NCBI RefSeq assembly: GCF_023078275.1
Contig: NC_062982.1
Location: forward strand, 3,422,501 to 3,486,500
Reading direction: 5' to 3'
Length of the DNA stretch: 64,000 bases
From: Leguminivora glycinivorella
Lineage: Eukaryota; Arthropoda; Insecta; Lepidoptera; Tortricidae
The first letter of the stretch is position 1; every line of letters begins with the position of its first letter. Made by a program: the position numbers and the translations under genes. The notes beneath the pieces are model-generated. The model was given only the letters and a program-made list of their open reading frames with translations, made no database searches and was not told the DNA's origin. This document shows positions 1 through 11,345 of the stretch, in pieces.

Positions 1-800
1 TATCTGTGTTGGACCGTTTTGATTTTTTTGATATTCTGCTTTTTAAAGATTCTAGAGCCAATCAAAAATTTCCAAAAACGGCTTTTTTCATTGTGGCGCA
101 AAAAAAGGTGTGATACTCAAGATTGGTAATAATTAACCAAAAAAGCTAAACGGTCCAAAATAGATTATTTCATTGTTATTCAGATTCTCAAATTTCGTTC
201 CGATTGATTAAGTTTTGAAGGAGGAAAGAGTCGAGTGCGGAACCTCGATTTTAAAGATTTTTTTGAAATATCTTTTGACTGAGTTGTTCTTAATGGACAA
301 TTTTTTTTCGATTTATCTAGTTAATAACACTTATATATTTAACTAAAATTCCCAAGACGAAAGGGGGGCTCCTTTCCATTTTAGCATTTTCGCTACCGTA
401 TCCTCTTAAGTTAGAATCTCAAGAGAAACGAGAAGAATCAAGTAGGAAAACAAGTTTTCGCCTCAGTTTCGCCTTATTGGCAAGGTGCGTCATCTTATGC
501 AACAGAGTGGCGTCATCTTACGGGCATGTCCAACGTTAATACTAGCGGCGGCCGCTGCAACTAATTTGACACCATGTAATTTAGGCACCATTTGGCAACA
601 TACAAAGGGAAAGGTAACTTCTTTGAAATAGACGAGACTTCGCCTCATCGACGCTCGATTTATCGAGGTTCTACTGTATTTGTAATTCTTCCATTAGTAT
701 GTTAGTATTATTCATAAAATAAAGTTTTATTTCTAATGTCATTTGAGCCATTTCCGGTTCAATTATTTATTATGTATAATAGTTAAGTTATTTATTAAGT
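1..800. other. No gene seen
   Basis: AT-rich sequence with short homopolymers. No ORF, no inverted repeat and no match to the families named elsewhere in the window. Confidence 0.6.
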
Positions 801-1929
801 ATGTATTCAGGGTGGCTCATTCGTCGGTCAGTATGGGAAAGTCTGAAACCATAAGACATATCGATACCTCTGGGTTCAATTGGCGTAAAGGACATTTTGG
901 CCAAAATGAGTTATATATACAGTTTTGTTCAGAATTTCAAGCGCTATCGATCTGTGTAGTTAAAATTTCGATATCTCTTAAAAAGTTGCCTTTACGACCA
1001 AGATTTTCTACTATGGACTTGCAAAAATAGCTTTTCTGAAGGGGCGTAAATATCAAGTCATTAATTATAAATTATTATTTGTGTCGTAAAGGAAATCTAC
1101 AAATAAAAATATAGTCGTAAGTCACCTTTATATATATTGTTGCCCTTTAAGCCCTTACTTTCTAAGGATCACTTTCTATAGTAGTGTGATAAAGTTGGGC
1201 GTAAAGGACAAGTTTTTTTTTCTTCGTCCTTTACGCCCAGCACTAAAAATATTTTATCCGCAACTGTAATCGATATCTTTGGGTTCAATTGTCGTAAAGG
1301 ACAAATAATGCAGGTTTTCAAGACAAAGATAAACCACTTTTTTTGTTTTTTTGACCTGTATTTGTGACGTGTATAAGAAAAATATGTAGATTACGAGTAT
1401 CTTTAACCTAGTGTAGCAACCGTAGTGATAAACTAAACGATTTAGAAGATAGATGGTTGTAAAGGACACGTCCAAATGTTATAACGTCCTTTACACCCAT
1501 GATTTGATAGGGTCGTAAATGACGGTCTTAGATGATTTTTATACAAAGTCGGGGCGTAATTGTAACCGAAATGGTACAAATGTTGTGCTAAGTTTACAAT
1601 TAAAAACTGGAAAAATGTATCAAAACGTACTTAATATGGCATAGAATAGCTACATTAGTATAATGCAGTGTATTATTTATCTATGCTATCTTAGCAACAA
1701 AAAAGAACAAGACTATTTTATATCCAGTTTTGTAACAAAGAAACAATATTTGCTTAAAAACTATCTAATACTTTGGCAACAAATTCAAAGTTATTTTTTT
1801 AGTATTCGCCGCTGTCTGAATAGTTAGTAGGTTACGCATTCAGTCTTTAATTCTAGCAGGGAAACGCTTTCGTAGTATTATTATACTGCGGCGAGATGTA
1901 GGTAATTAAAAAAAACATTATGGTTATCA

Positions 1930-2475
1930 GGGTACGTGCCCAAATGCACAAACGCTCACGATAATATTTATTTCGTAGCTAAGTATATATACTTAGCTAC
2001 GAAATACAGGGTGGGGCCTGTAACAAAAGCAAAAAATTAAACTGTAGGCTATACTCCTTAAACTGACCTACATTTGTTCAGTGACTTTTAAAAATTATGC
2101 AGTCTTTAATTTTTTTATTTTTCATACAAAATAAATATCAGCTTCAATGTACGCCATTATTGTTGTCATTGACGTTGTCTGTCACACTTTAGACTTAACA
2201 GAATTCGCAATACATTACCTCTGAGAAAAAACTTTCAATGGTAATAAAAATCAAAATACAAGTTATTTTTAAAAGTCGCTGAACAAATGTTTATCAGTAT
2301 AAGGAGAATAGCTTACAGTTTAATTTTTTGCTTTTGTTACAGGCCCCACTCTGTAGATATTATCGTGAGCGCTTGTCTTTATCGCTCTTGCGTATTGCAC
2401 CAGACTGCATTTTTGTCGGCGTCTGGCGTCGACGATTGCCATTCAGCTACGCCGGCAGTAAACTTTAACAGTAGA
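1930..2475. mobile_element. Inverted-repeat MITE of the 'GCCGAATGCC' type, interrupted
   Basis: CAAACGCTCACGATAATATT (about 1952) pairs with ATATTATCGTGAGCGCTTG (about 2357), and the outer ends GTACGTGCCCAAATGC / GCCATTCAGCTACGCC also pair roughly. It contains a perfect short hairpin at 1974-2006 (TTCGTAGCTAAGTATA and mirror) and is split by the MITE at 2007-2353. Confidence 0.65.
2007..2353. mobile_element. MITE with CAGGGTGGGGCCTGTAACA ends
   Basis: The left end CAGGGTGGGGCCTGTAACAA is mirrored by TTGTTACAGGCCCCACTCTG at the right; subterminal TGTAGGCTATACTCCTTA is also mirrored (AAGGAGAATAGCTTACAG). It is inserted into the loop of another inverted-repeat MITE (about 1930-2470) inside the foldback element. 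A second copy starts at 63,378. Confidence 0.85.
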
Positions 2476-3512
2476 CTATACTAACATTTAGTGCGACAAT
2501 AACAGGTGCGTTTCGCTAGCGAATGAGCGTTAGCGTTTGGTGACTTGGCTATGTACTCAGGTACTTAAAGCATTGACTGTAATATTTCTAGGATTGAACT
2601 CATAATTAAGATTATTCTTATTTAACAGGTTTAAGACTAAATAACAATCTTCTGTTTTAAATTATCAAAAATATGAATCAACATAGTAGGTAGTTTTGAC
2701 TACAGTTTGTATACGCGTCCTAACTTGCGTTTATAAATAAGTACTTAACTCTTAGTTATTCTTAGAACTTCTTTCTACTTTAGACTTAAAATTACTGTCG
2801 TATTAATATATTCACAGTTGCTGATTAAAGATTTACGTGATTACCATTAGTGTTTTTATATTTACTTAAACTACGAAAGCGTTTCCCTGCTAGAATTAAA
2901 TACTGAATGCGTAACTTATTGAGACAGCGGCGAGTACTAAAATAATAACTTTCCAAAATATGAGATACTTAGTTTTTAAGCAAATGTTGTTTCTTTATTG
3001 CATAACTGGATATAAAATAGTCTTGTTCTTTGTCTTTGCTAAATATTTAGATAAATATACACTGTAACACTAATGTGGCTATTCTACGCCATATTAATTA
3101 CGTTTTGATACATTTTTCAAGTTTCTCAATTGTAAACTAAGCTAAAAACAGTTGCCATTTGTACCATTCTGGTTACATTTACGCCCCGAATTTGTATATA
3201 AATCATCTAAGACCGTCATTTACGACCCTATCGACTCTAATTGTTCAAAAAAATCGTGGGTGTAAAGGACGTCCATAGCATTTTGACGTGTCCTTTACAA
3301 CCATCTAACTTCTAAACCGTTTAGTTTATCACTACGGTTGCTACACTAGGTGAAGGATACTAAAAATCTACATATTTTTCTATATACGTCACAAATATAG
3401 GTCAAAAAACAAAAAAGATATAAACATTTTTCTAAAAAAAAAGTTGTTTTTTGCTTCTCCTGAAAACCTGCATTTTGTCCTTTACGCCAATTGAACCCAA
3501 AGGTATCGATAT

Positions 3513-4158
3513 GAAGATCTGTTCTTAGGAACCATGTGCCGCACGTGCCAATATTGATACCCGAGCAAGCGAAAGATTCCAATACTGAACCGCGAGCGTA
3601 GCGAGAGGTTAAAAAAGTGGAATCTTGAGCGTTGCGAGGGTCTTAAGGCACGTAGGTTAAACAAACTTTGCCGCCGAGTGAAACACAACATTTTTCACCA
3701 CACCAACACGAACAAAATACTGACTATAAAACATCAATTTAAATCAAATCTAGCAATCTATTCAATATTTATGATTCAAAATAATTATTTGTAGGTAAAT
3801 TCTACCAGCCAGCTCAAACATCAAGTTAAAATTTGTATGAAATTACTTTGCACTCTTGTGGATAAAATGCAATTTTGCTATCCGTTTTCGAATAGCAAAA
3901 TTGATCTTTACCAGTTGGTGTGGTGAAAATTAAATTATGTGAAAAAAATGCATTTTAGTCATTTTAGACAACATGTTTCATAGAGACATGTACTTCTTAA
4001 GACAATCGATATTTGAATAGAAAAAAAAATCAGTTTATTTTTTCAAAACAACCGGGTTGGGTCCCCCAGCTGGGTACAGTTTTTTTTTTTTTCAAATGTA
4101 TAAATGCAGTTTTTCTTTTTATTAAAATCGATGACATGGTTCCTAAGAACAGATCTTC
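3513..4158. mobile_element. TIR element inserted in the right arm of the foldback
   Basis: Perfect 24-bp terminal inverted repeats (GAAGATCTGTTCTTAGG... at 3513-3536, mirrored at 4135-4158) flanked by a 4-bp duplication ATAT (3509-3512, 4159-4162). The uninterrupted target is visible in the left arm near 850-880. Its interior holds a GAGCGTAGCGAG-type repeat 'Q' copy (about 3541-3930). Confidence 0.9.
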
Positions 4159-4784
4159 ATATGTCTTATAGTTTCAGACTTTCCCATACTGACCGATTTG
4201 AATGAGCCACCCTGTATAGTTAGTAATGTAATAAATCAAGCAAGCAAAATTATAAAGCAAATATCTACATAAGCATCTATTGCTAGCCATGATGTCAATC
4301 GTAAATCGACAAAAGCCGAAATAAATCTTAAAACTACTAATAGCAGCTAGTTAAGTCGTGCAATTATTGTTTCGTTTCAATATGTATTCTCATCAACATC
4401 ATTTTAACAACAGCTTGCAATCTTTAGTCCTACTTTTTAGCTACAAAGCTATTCGCCGTCTCGCGTTACAGACCCTTTTAAATTAGTTTGCCGTATAATT
4501 AGTTACTTAAACTTCACAAAAACCCTTTCTTGCTAATAAATAATTAAAGTAGGGTGTCGCGGCGTGTCAGCAAATTGCGGACGGCCCTTTCGGACTGTCC
4601 CCGCTGCGGGTCTTTTGTGGTTACATGATTACAGTACGGTCAACGTCAAAAGTGGCATTTAAAAAATGTGGTAGGTACAATATCGAATATTTGTTTTATA
4701 TTTCATAATTATTATTTTGAGCCAGGTAAGTAAATGTTCATTATAAATTACACGGTGGTTTGAAGTAGACATAGGTTATAATAT

Positions 4785-5160
4785 CATTTTCAGTACAGAT
4801 GGGGTTTTTTTTAAACTACTAGTGCCTTAGTAGTTTATTATATGCCAGGTCGAAAGGAGGCTCATCTGTACTGAAAAACGTCGTACGATACACGTGCGAA
4901 AAGGAAATTCGTAACTCGTGTCGATTTAAAAGGTAGGTAGGTAGTAGGTCGTGTTTTAATTTATCGCCACCCGTTTCGAACTTCCTTTTTTACGCACTTG
5001 TATCGTAATGTACTATTTCACTACAGATGGTGTTTTTTTTACGCACAAGTGGTTCATTATGTGTCAGTTCGAAACTTGGGATGGCCATCTGTACTGAAAA
5101 ACGTCGATGATACTCGTGCGAAAAGCTTTTTTACGCACTTGTATCGTAATGTACTATTAT
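4785..5160 (+). repeat. Repeat 'M' cluster (GTCGTACGATACACGTGCG)
   Basis: Two tandem partial units: AGTACAGATGGGGTTTTTTT, CATCTGTACTGAAAAACGTC, GATACACGTGCGAAAAGGAA, CTTTTTTACGCACTTGTATC. Relatives at 38,128-38,305, 55,880-55,985 and 11,835-11,900. Confidence 0.72.
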
Positions 5161-5323
5161 GTAAAGGACAAACTTTAACTGATTTAGTACGGTCATCGTC
5201 AGAAGTTAAATGTGCCTGTTTTGGTTCGAAATTCGTAATTTTCACATCACCTATTCGGAAAGGGGACTAGTCTTTCCTGTCTGGATTGCTTAAAGGGACA
5301 TCCCCCCCCCCCGACTCAAAAAC

Positions 5324-6011
5324 GGGTGCGTATCGATCGATATAACTTTTTTTGATATATTTTTAGTCGTTATAACGATCATTTGATATAATTATTGAAT
5401 CATATAACAACAAATAATATACTAGCAAATTGTATAATTCTTATTTAATATAATGATCATCTTTTCGAATAACATTTATTATAACATACTTCGAGTATAA
5501 TGCTTATTTCCGATAATAAATAAATTGTATAACACAAATTCTTTCTAAAGCACAGTTAGAATAAAAAAAAATGTACAATAAATTAGATCCATCATTTACC
5601 AGAAAAGTAGATTAGGTTAGAACTGTGACCTCTACACACAACGCGGTGCTACCAGAAAAATAGGTTAGGTTAGGTTAGAACTGTGACCCTTAAACATATG
5701 TACTGCTATCAGAAAAGTAGGTTAGGTTAGAACTGTGATCCCTTCAAAAAAGAATAAAATTAATTCATGAAATGTTTTATACTGTTTGCTAGTTATATTA
5801 TACTAGTCGTATATCAATAGATAGATACCATATAACGGTTATTATAAATAAGTGTTATACAAAATAATGATTATACAAAATAAAAGTAGATATTTTGTGG
5901 TTATACCAAATGTTAATTATGTCAAATGAGTGATTATATCCTTTAAATATATACCAAATGTTATATCAAATGTTACTATACCAAGAAAAGTTATACCAAT
6001 CATTACACACC
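5324..6011 (+). repeat. About 690-bp AT-rich repeat, copy 1
   Basis: Highly similar over its full length to 57,133-57,853: starts GGGTGCGTATCGATCGATAT, ends ACCAATCATTACACACCC. It is rich in short ATAAC/TTATA words and contains GTTAGGTTAGGTTAGAACTG blocks that repeat three times with AACTGTGACC between. No ORF. Sharp matching ends suggest a mobile unit of unknown class. Confidence 0.88.
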
Positions 6012-6099
6012 CCTCAAAAACGACGGGGTGTTATAAGTTTGACGTGACATCGTAGCTCCCGAACGGATGAACAGATTTAGATTAGTTTTGTTTCTGTTT

Positions 6100-6500
6100 G
6101 AAAGGGGGCAAAGCTGTTGTTTAACCGCACGTGCCAATATGGATACCCGAGCAAGCGAAGGATTCCAATATTGAACCGCGAGCGTAGCGAGTGGTTCAAA
6201 AAGTGGAATCTTGAGCGTTGCGAGTGTTTCAAGGCACGAAGGTTAAACAAACTTTGCCACCGAGTGAAACACAAATTTTTTCACCACACCAACACGAACA
6301 AAGTACTAACTATAAAACATCAAATTAAATCAAATCTATCAATTTATTCAATATTTATGATTCAAAATAATCATCCATATGTAAATTCTACCAGTCAGCT
6401 TAAGACATCAAGTTAAAATTGTGTGTGGATAAAATGCAATTTTGCTATCTGTTTTCGAATAGCAAAGTAAGCATTTACCAGTTGGTGTGGTGAAAAACAA
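6100..6500 (+). repeat. Repeat family 'Q' (GAGCGTAGCGAG type), copy
   Basis: Starts AGGGGGCAAAGCTGTTGTTT and contains CCGAGCAAGCGAAGGATTCC, GAACCGCGAGCGTAGCGAGT, TTTTTTCACCACACCAACAC and GTTGGTGTGGTGAAAA near the end. The last two are inverted copies of each other. Related copies: 3,541-3,930, 7,615-7,865 (reverse) and 40,450-40,600. Open frames across it are probably incidental. Confidence 0.75.
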
Positions 6501-6960
6501 TTTCCACATTGGGTGATTATATTTTAGAATACCTCTCTATGCTCGTGCTTCGTTATTTAAATAAACGATTAAACTATTTTTCTAAGCGTACAGTCGTCGA
6601 GTTAAATCTCAGTTTTGAAAGTAGGCTAATTTTTTTTTTTGTGAGTTTCAGTAGGCACTTTTGTAACTGTCTATACTAACAACAGCTGACTATCACTGCA
6701 CCTTCTATCCTTAAAACAAGGTTTATTTTCTGTTAAAATTTAATTTCATTTATTTCATTTATTATCAACCAACCAAAATATGAATGTTTCACAGAAAGGC
6801 TTAAATATTCATCATGATTAATGACAGTGGATGAATTTTTGGGGTAGAACATGTATGGGCTGTTGGTATAAGGTCGACGTTAGTTCTGACAAACAATACG
6901 TATTTATTAATGGACGTTTTTTGTATGTTTTTGTATTCAAATAATATTAATATTAATATG

Positions 6961-7294
6961 GGTGTAGGCGAAGCGCTGATAGCCTTCCGTAAGTACGTTC
7001 TTTCGTTCCGGAGGTCGCGGGTTCGAACCCCGGCTCGCACCAATGAGTTTTTCGGAATTTATGTGCGAAATGTCATTTGGTATTTGCCAGTCGCTTTTCG
7101 GTGAAGGAAAACAGCGTGAGGAAACCGGACTAATTCCAATAAGGTCTAGTTTATCCTTCGGGTTGGAAGGTCAGATGGCAGCCGCTTTCGTAAAAACTAG
7201 TGCCTACGCGAAATCTTGTGATTCGTTGTCAAAGCGGATACCAGGCTCCCATGAGTCGTGGAAAATGCCGGGATAACGCAAGGAGCGTGATGAT
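6961..7294 (+). mobile_element. tRNA-derived SINE with GATGAT tail
   Basis: The head has a pol III B box GGTTCGAACCC (7,020-7,030). The body AATGTCATTTGGTATTTGCC, AGTCGCTTTTCGGTGAAGGA, GGTTGGAAGGTCAGATGGCA and CAGGCTCCCATGAG matches a widespread lepidopteran SINE as I remember it. The tail is GTGATGATT. Possible short duplication ATTAATAT on both sides. No intact tRNA cloverleaf. Confidence 0.88.
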
Positions 7295-7301
7295 TAATAT
7301 A

Positions 7302-7528
7302 CAGGGTGTAACAAAAATGGTGGTGATTCGTTTAAGGGCGTATTAAGTATCGTATTCTCATCAGGAAAAAGTAGGATAAAAAATTTTTTTCGCAAAAAAA
7401 TTTTTTATCGGCTCATACAAAAGTGAAAATTTTTTTAGCGAAAAAAAAATTTTCTTCTGCTTTTCCTGATAAGAATACGATACTGAGTACGCCCTTAAAC
7501 GGATCACCACCATTTTTGTTACACTCTG
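7302..7528. mobile_element. Palindromic MITE, CAGGGTGTAACA ends
   Basis: CAGGGTGTAACAAAAATGGT is mirrored by ACCATTTTTGTTACACTCTG, and pairing continues through GGGCGTA...ATCGTATTCT. Target duplication TATA. It is inserted at the very tail of the SINE at 6,961-7,294. Confidence 0.88.
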
Positions 7529-7614
7529 TATATGGGTGTCAGAAGAGAAAGTGTGTCTGGCCTTCACATTAGGACTATTTAAACCAATGATCAGTGTTTA
7601 CTCTGAGAGTTCAT

Positions 7615-7865
7615 ACTTTTTCACCACACCAACAAACTGTTAAAGGCTTACTTTGCTATTCGAAAACAGATAGCAGAATTGCATTTTATGCACAAGAGTG
7701 CAAAGTAATTTCATACAAATTTTAACTTGATGTCTTAAGCTGACTGGTAGAATGATTATTTTGAATCATAAATATTGAATAAATTGATAGATTTGATTTA
7801 ATTTGATGTTTTATAGTTAGTACTTTGTTCGTGTTGGTGTGGTGAAAAAATTGTGTTTCACTCGG
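7615..7865 (-). repeat. Repeat family 'Q', reverse partial copy
   Basis: Runs from TTCACCACACCAACAAACTG to GTTGGTGTGGTGAAAAAATT, then TTTCACTCGGC. It corresponds to the right half of 6,100-6,500 in reverse orientation. Confidence 0.78.
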
Positions 7866-7872
7866 CTTTCAG

Positions 7873-8030
7873 CTTTAAAGCTGAGCTTAGACCAGCAAGT
7901 TATTGCTGTAAGTTTTGAGACGCAACTATAGGTAAAAGTGAGTGGCAAATATCTGCATCTCTTTCTAGCATATACTTCTGTCTCAAAACTGCAGCAATAA
8001 CTTGCACGTCTAAACTCAGCTTAAGACCCT
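7873..8030. mobile_element. Palindromic MITE
   Basis: AAGCTGAGCTTAGACCAGCA, AGTTATTGCTG and TTTTGAGAC are mirrored by GTCTCAAAAC, CAGCAATAACTT and TCTAAACTCAGCTT. Confidence 0.8.
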
Positions 8031-8189
8031 GTCGACGACTGCAATCGAATATCTGCAGTCTGACTTTTTAAACATTTAAAAGTAGAGAAAAGATGTTTGC
8101 CATACGATACAAATGATGACACACTTACCCTTATTTACTTACTCGTTATATGTACTCGTATAAGGTTCGTATTGTGACAGTTTAAGAAT

Positions 8190-8385
8190 TTTCTTCCCGT
8201 GAGTGTCGTAGAAGTCGACTGTGGGATATGGGTTAAATTGTGGTGTAGGCAAGAGGCTGGTAACCTGTCACTGCAATGTCACAATTTCGTTTTGCTTTTC
8301 AACCCCTTAATTGCTAGAGTGGCACTGAAACGAGCAGTTTTATATGCTACGTCTACCTCTTTAGGAAATACTTCTATAATAACAG
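8190..8385 (+). repeat. Interspersed repeat 'K'
   Basis: TTCCCGTGAGTGTCGTAGAA, GGGATATGGGTTAAATTGTG, GCAAGAGGCTGGTAACCTGT, TTTTCAACCCCTTAATTGC, AGAGTGGCACTGAAACG. Copies at 12,988-13,150 and 62,629-62,830; the last ends GGGATACAGGCGTGATTGTA. Confidence 0.75.
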
Positions 8386-9085
8386 GTCTGAATTTATATA
8401 TGTAATAGTAATATCTTACTCAAATCTTATTTCATTTACTGACGTTGAATTAACAAAACATATCGTTGAGAAATAAGCAACGTACATGAGAGATACTTCT
8501 CTTTGAGATAAATTTCAGTTCCATTTGAAGTGATTAATACTTCAGAAACTTGTTCTTCGCTTTGTGAAGTTATTTAACTTCTTTGATCATTCTCGGTTCC
8601 TAATAGCACTCAAAAATTATACTTTACCAAAGTTATCGGTTAAGGTTTTCCATATTAGCTTGTAAAAGTTTAATTATTTACTACATAAACCTATTATTAA
8701 AGAATTTTATTGCCAAATATCATGCAGAAACGCCTGCGAGCGATACTACATATTATGATTACATAGCATACTATATATACGTATTATGATTACATAGCAT
8801 ACTATATACTCGTATAACCTATGCAATGCAAGGGCTCGCAAGTTCGAGTCCTGATGGTGTGAATTTTCTCTTTTAATTAAAAAATACATTTTACTGCCAA
8901 GCTACGGACACAGCACTAAGTCGTAGCCTAAAAATACCAGGATGACTCACCATAAACTGGGCCGGAAAATGGCCATCTTCCGACTTCCGACTAATTTTCA
9001 ATATCAGGAGACAGGAATAGTACCCAGTCTAACGCGATTCAACGTATGGTGTATATTAGAATAATCCGTTTTTTTTTAACGTTTT
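8385..9085. other. No gene seen
   Basis: AT-rich. A short direct repeat ATTATGATTACATAGCATACTA occurs twice (8,753-8,810, unit shortened here). A B-box-like GCAAGTTCGAGTCCTGA at about 8,837 may be a tRNA-derived scrap. Confidence 0.5.
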
Positions 9086-9087
9086 TT

Positions 9088-9130
9088 TTAACCCCCGACG
9101 CAAAATCGACGGGGTGTTATAAGTTTGACG

Positions 9131-9161
<31 letters not shown>

Positions 9162-9338
9162 GTGTGTGTATGTCTGTGGCATCGTAGCTCCCGAACGGAT
9201 GAACCGATTTAGATTTAGTATTTTTGTCTGAAAGCTGAGTTAGTCGGGAATGTTCTTAGCCATGTTTCATGAAAATCGGTCCACTATGTCGCGGTCGGGG
9301 GTTTTTTCACAATTTTAATTTTGTGGTTAGGTTATTTA
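9088..9338 (+). repeat. TGTC-microsatellite repeat 'T'
   Basis: TTAACCCCCGACGCAAAATC, a (TGTC)n tract, GCATCGTAGCTCCCGAACGG, ATGAAAATCGGTCCACTATG, GGTCGGGGGTTTTTT, GTGGTTAGGTT. Other copies: 24,476-24,786, 20,826-21,068 (reverse), 32,227-32,400 and 6,011-6,100 (partial). The mirrored AACCCCCGAC / GTCGGGGGTT ends suggest a terminal inverted repeat. Confidence 0.85.
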
Positions 9339-9904
9339 TGTCATAAAACATGAAAAAATGAAACTCCGCCTAAAAGTAAATCGATTCAATCAAATACCGA
9401 GCTACCACGCAAAACCCTACGATTGAGAAGCCTGTTCAAACGCGGTGTTTGTCAGTCGCGACGGGGTCGACCGCCGAAATAGGGCTCCATCTATTGTGTC
9501 CTGCGCGAGTGACACTATTGTCCGCTCAGCGAAATGCTAATTTGACAGGGCCGCTATTCCACATTGTTCTTATTTTGATAGCTATTTTCTACAATATTAA
9601 ACCACCACTCAGGCACCACAGACTTTGGTCACTTTTTCTTTCATATATGTAATTTATTTCAAAAGTTCGTGTGTTTTCCAAATTCCCCTAATTCATTAAA
9701 AACTTACGGGAACGACTACCTCGTTAAATCATGCTTAATTCCTTTCTCACAAGTACAAAATGCAATATGACAAAGACAAATGATTAATTTTAGCAACTTT
9801 CTTAAAGTTTATGAATAAAACCCTAACAAAGTACGGTAAAAGATACAATACAATCACTAGTCTCCTTAGTAACTCTCCTCTCAAATGCTTTACAATCTTC
9901 AGAA

Positions 9905-10180
9905 GTGTAGCTGGGCCATTTTTTTCAAAGTTGTCCACCCCACTTTTTTTGTAACATGGGTATTTTTTACGCGATTAATACTCGATATCTCGAGCTCTTT
10001 CGATCCTGATAGGAGAAAAAAGATGTCCCAAGAATTCCACACATTTTTTCGAACCTTCCATTCCGTTACCGCCATACAAATCTATGAAAAAATGGTAACG
10101 GAATGGGAAAAAAACCTTGAGACACTTTTTTTCTCCTATTAGAAAGAGCTCGCGATTCTAAGTGGAAACCACATAAAAAT
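9905..10180. mobile_element. Palindromic MITE (GTTGTCCACC ends), right end lost
   Basis: GGGCCATTTTTTTCAAAGTT, GTCCACCCCAC, then TTCCATTCCGTTACCGCCAT and ATGGTAACGGAATGGGAAAA mirrored inside. It ends at AAACCACATAAAAAT without the outer mirror. Confidence 0.8.
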
Positions 10181-10184
10181 TTTC

Positions 10185-10720
10185 AAATTAAAACAAACAA
10201 ATAAAAACAAAATTATCCAAATGATTATTCTGACACATAAAATCTCCCACATAGTGACACTTACAGCTGACACTTACCTGCTTATTAATAAAACAGCTAT
10301 GTCACAAGCTATCATATAACAATTTGAATTTACCATCAACGGAAATCTGTCCACTGACAGTGGTTCGGTTCCTCTTCCGTCCGGTCCGGTCGTTTGTATG
10401 TCACCAACGATTCCCTTTAGCTGAATGATCAATTGATCAATTTATTTTTGGGTAAAATGAAACTTTCTCATCAGTTTTTGAATAATAAAATTAAGCGCAT
10501 TTAGCTGTTGGCTTGGAGAAAATAAATTGATAGGTACACATCACAAAATTAGATTTAGATATAAGAAAATAAATCCAATTGTTATTCTTATTATTTTATT
10601 ATTGTATGATTTCTTAATTTAATTTAAAAATTTAAAATTTAATTATTATTCCAAATTTCGAATGTGTACATATGAACTGTAACTGTTGACGTGTAATGTA
10701 TCTGTGCATTTACGAAATAA
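10185..10720. other. No gene seen
   Basis: AT-rich intergenic sequence. GATCAATTGATCAATT at about 10,426 is a small palindrome. No family match. Confidence 0.5.
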
Positions 10721-10721
10721 A

Positions 10722-10990
10722 TTAATATGAATATGAAACGTTCATATATTTGTATGGCGGCCGAGCGTGTCAGATTTTGTACTGAAGTTGTTACTTGCCT
10801 GTGATTTTAAATATGTCTCAAGCCCTTGAGTGTTCATAATTTCTGTGTTATAGCAATTAAATATTGCGTAACGAGGCATTTTTAAAGTGACTTCAACTTA
10901 CAAAAATTTATGCCCGAAAGCTGCAAGCTATGATTAAAGACGGGCAACTCAGTGTATTCTAATACTGAGTTCATTTGTTATTCCCATTAT
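10722..10990 (-). repeat. Repeat 'O'
   Basis: Reverse complement of 63,715-63,968: ATATATTTGTATGGCGGCCG, AGCGTGTCAGATTTTGTACT, AACGAGGCATTTTTAAAGTG, CCCGAAAGCTGCAAGCTATG. Fragment at 38,306-38,352. Confidence 0.78.
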
Positions 10991-11345
10991 AATACGCTTA
11001 CCTCTGTCCGGTAACTAAAAACGATTATGTATGTGCTATAAAAGATTATGCGAACTGTGAATTATGTCAATGTAGATTATGCCAAAAAGAATTCCGGATT
11101 GTAAACTTATGCCAAAACAAGGTAAATCGTACATAACATGAAGCTGTGAATTTGCGACTCATTCTCAGTAAAAAGGTGAAATATTACTTAAACACTAAAT
11201 AATTCCATGTCACGTCTCACGCTCGCGCCGATCACGTTTATGACTCGAGACGAAACAGTTTTCCCTAACATTACTCGCATACAAATTGTAGGGAGCAAAT
11301 GTTATTTTCTGTTTCGGAAAATATTCTATTGTGTTTGTAGCGTAA

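Larger units (their letters stand above)
808..4214. mobile_element. Large foldback (long inverted-repeat) element
   Basis: Ends are CAGGGTGGCTCATT (808) and AATGAGCCACCCTG (4214). The left arm 808-1876 reappears inverted as 2870-4214 once the insertion at 3513-4158 is removed: the CGATAT...TTGGCGTAAAGGAC block, GGGTCGTAAATGACGGTCTT, and GGGAAACGCTTTCGTAG at the inner edge. The arms contain many copies of a motif close to GGCGTAAAGGAC in both orientations, reminiscent of transposase-binding subterminal repeats. I see no transposase, so this is a non-autonomous DNA element. The centre (1877-2869) carries other MITEs. Confidence 0.85.

Noticed and set aside
808..4214. Foldback element as an autonomous transposon or viral genome
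   Set aside because: No ORF longer than about 100 codons and no transposase or replication motif in any frame.
5605..5730. Interstitial telomere (TTAGG)n
   Set aside because: Only two or three units at a time, inside a larger dispersed repeat found again at 57 kb.
6117..6416. 99-codon ORF as a gene
   Set aside because: Covers a family-Q repeat; related copies at 3.5 and 7.6 kb do not keep the frame.
6961..7032. tRNA gene with B box GGTTCGAACCC
   Set aside because: No complete cloverleaf, and it continues into a known-type SINE body with a GATGAT tail.
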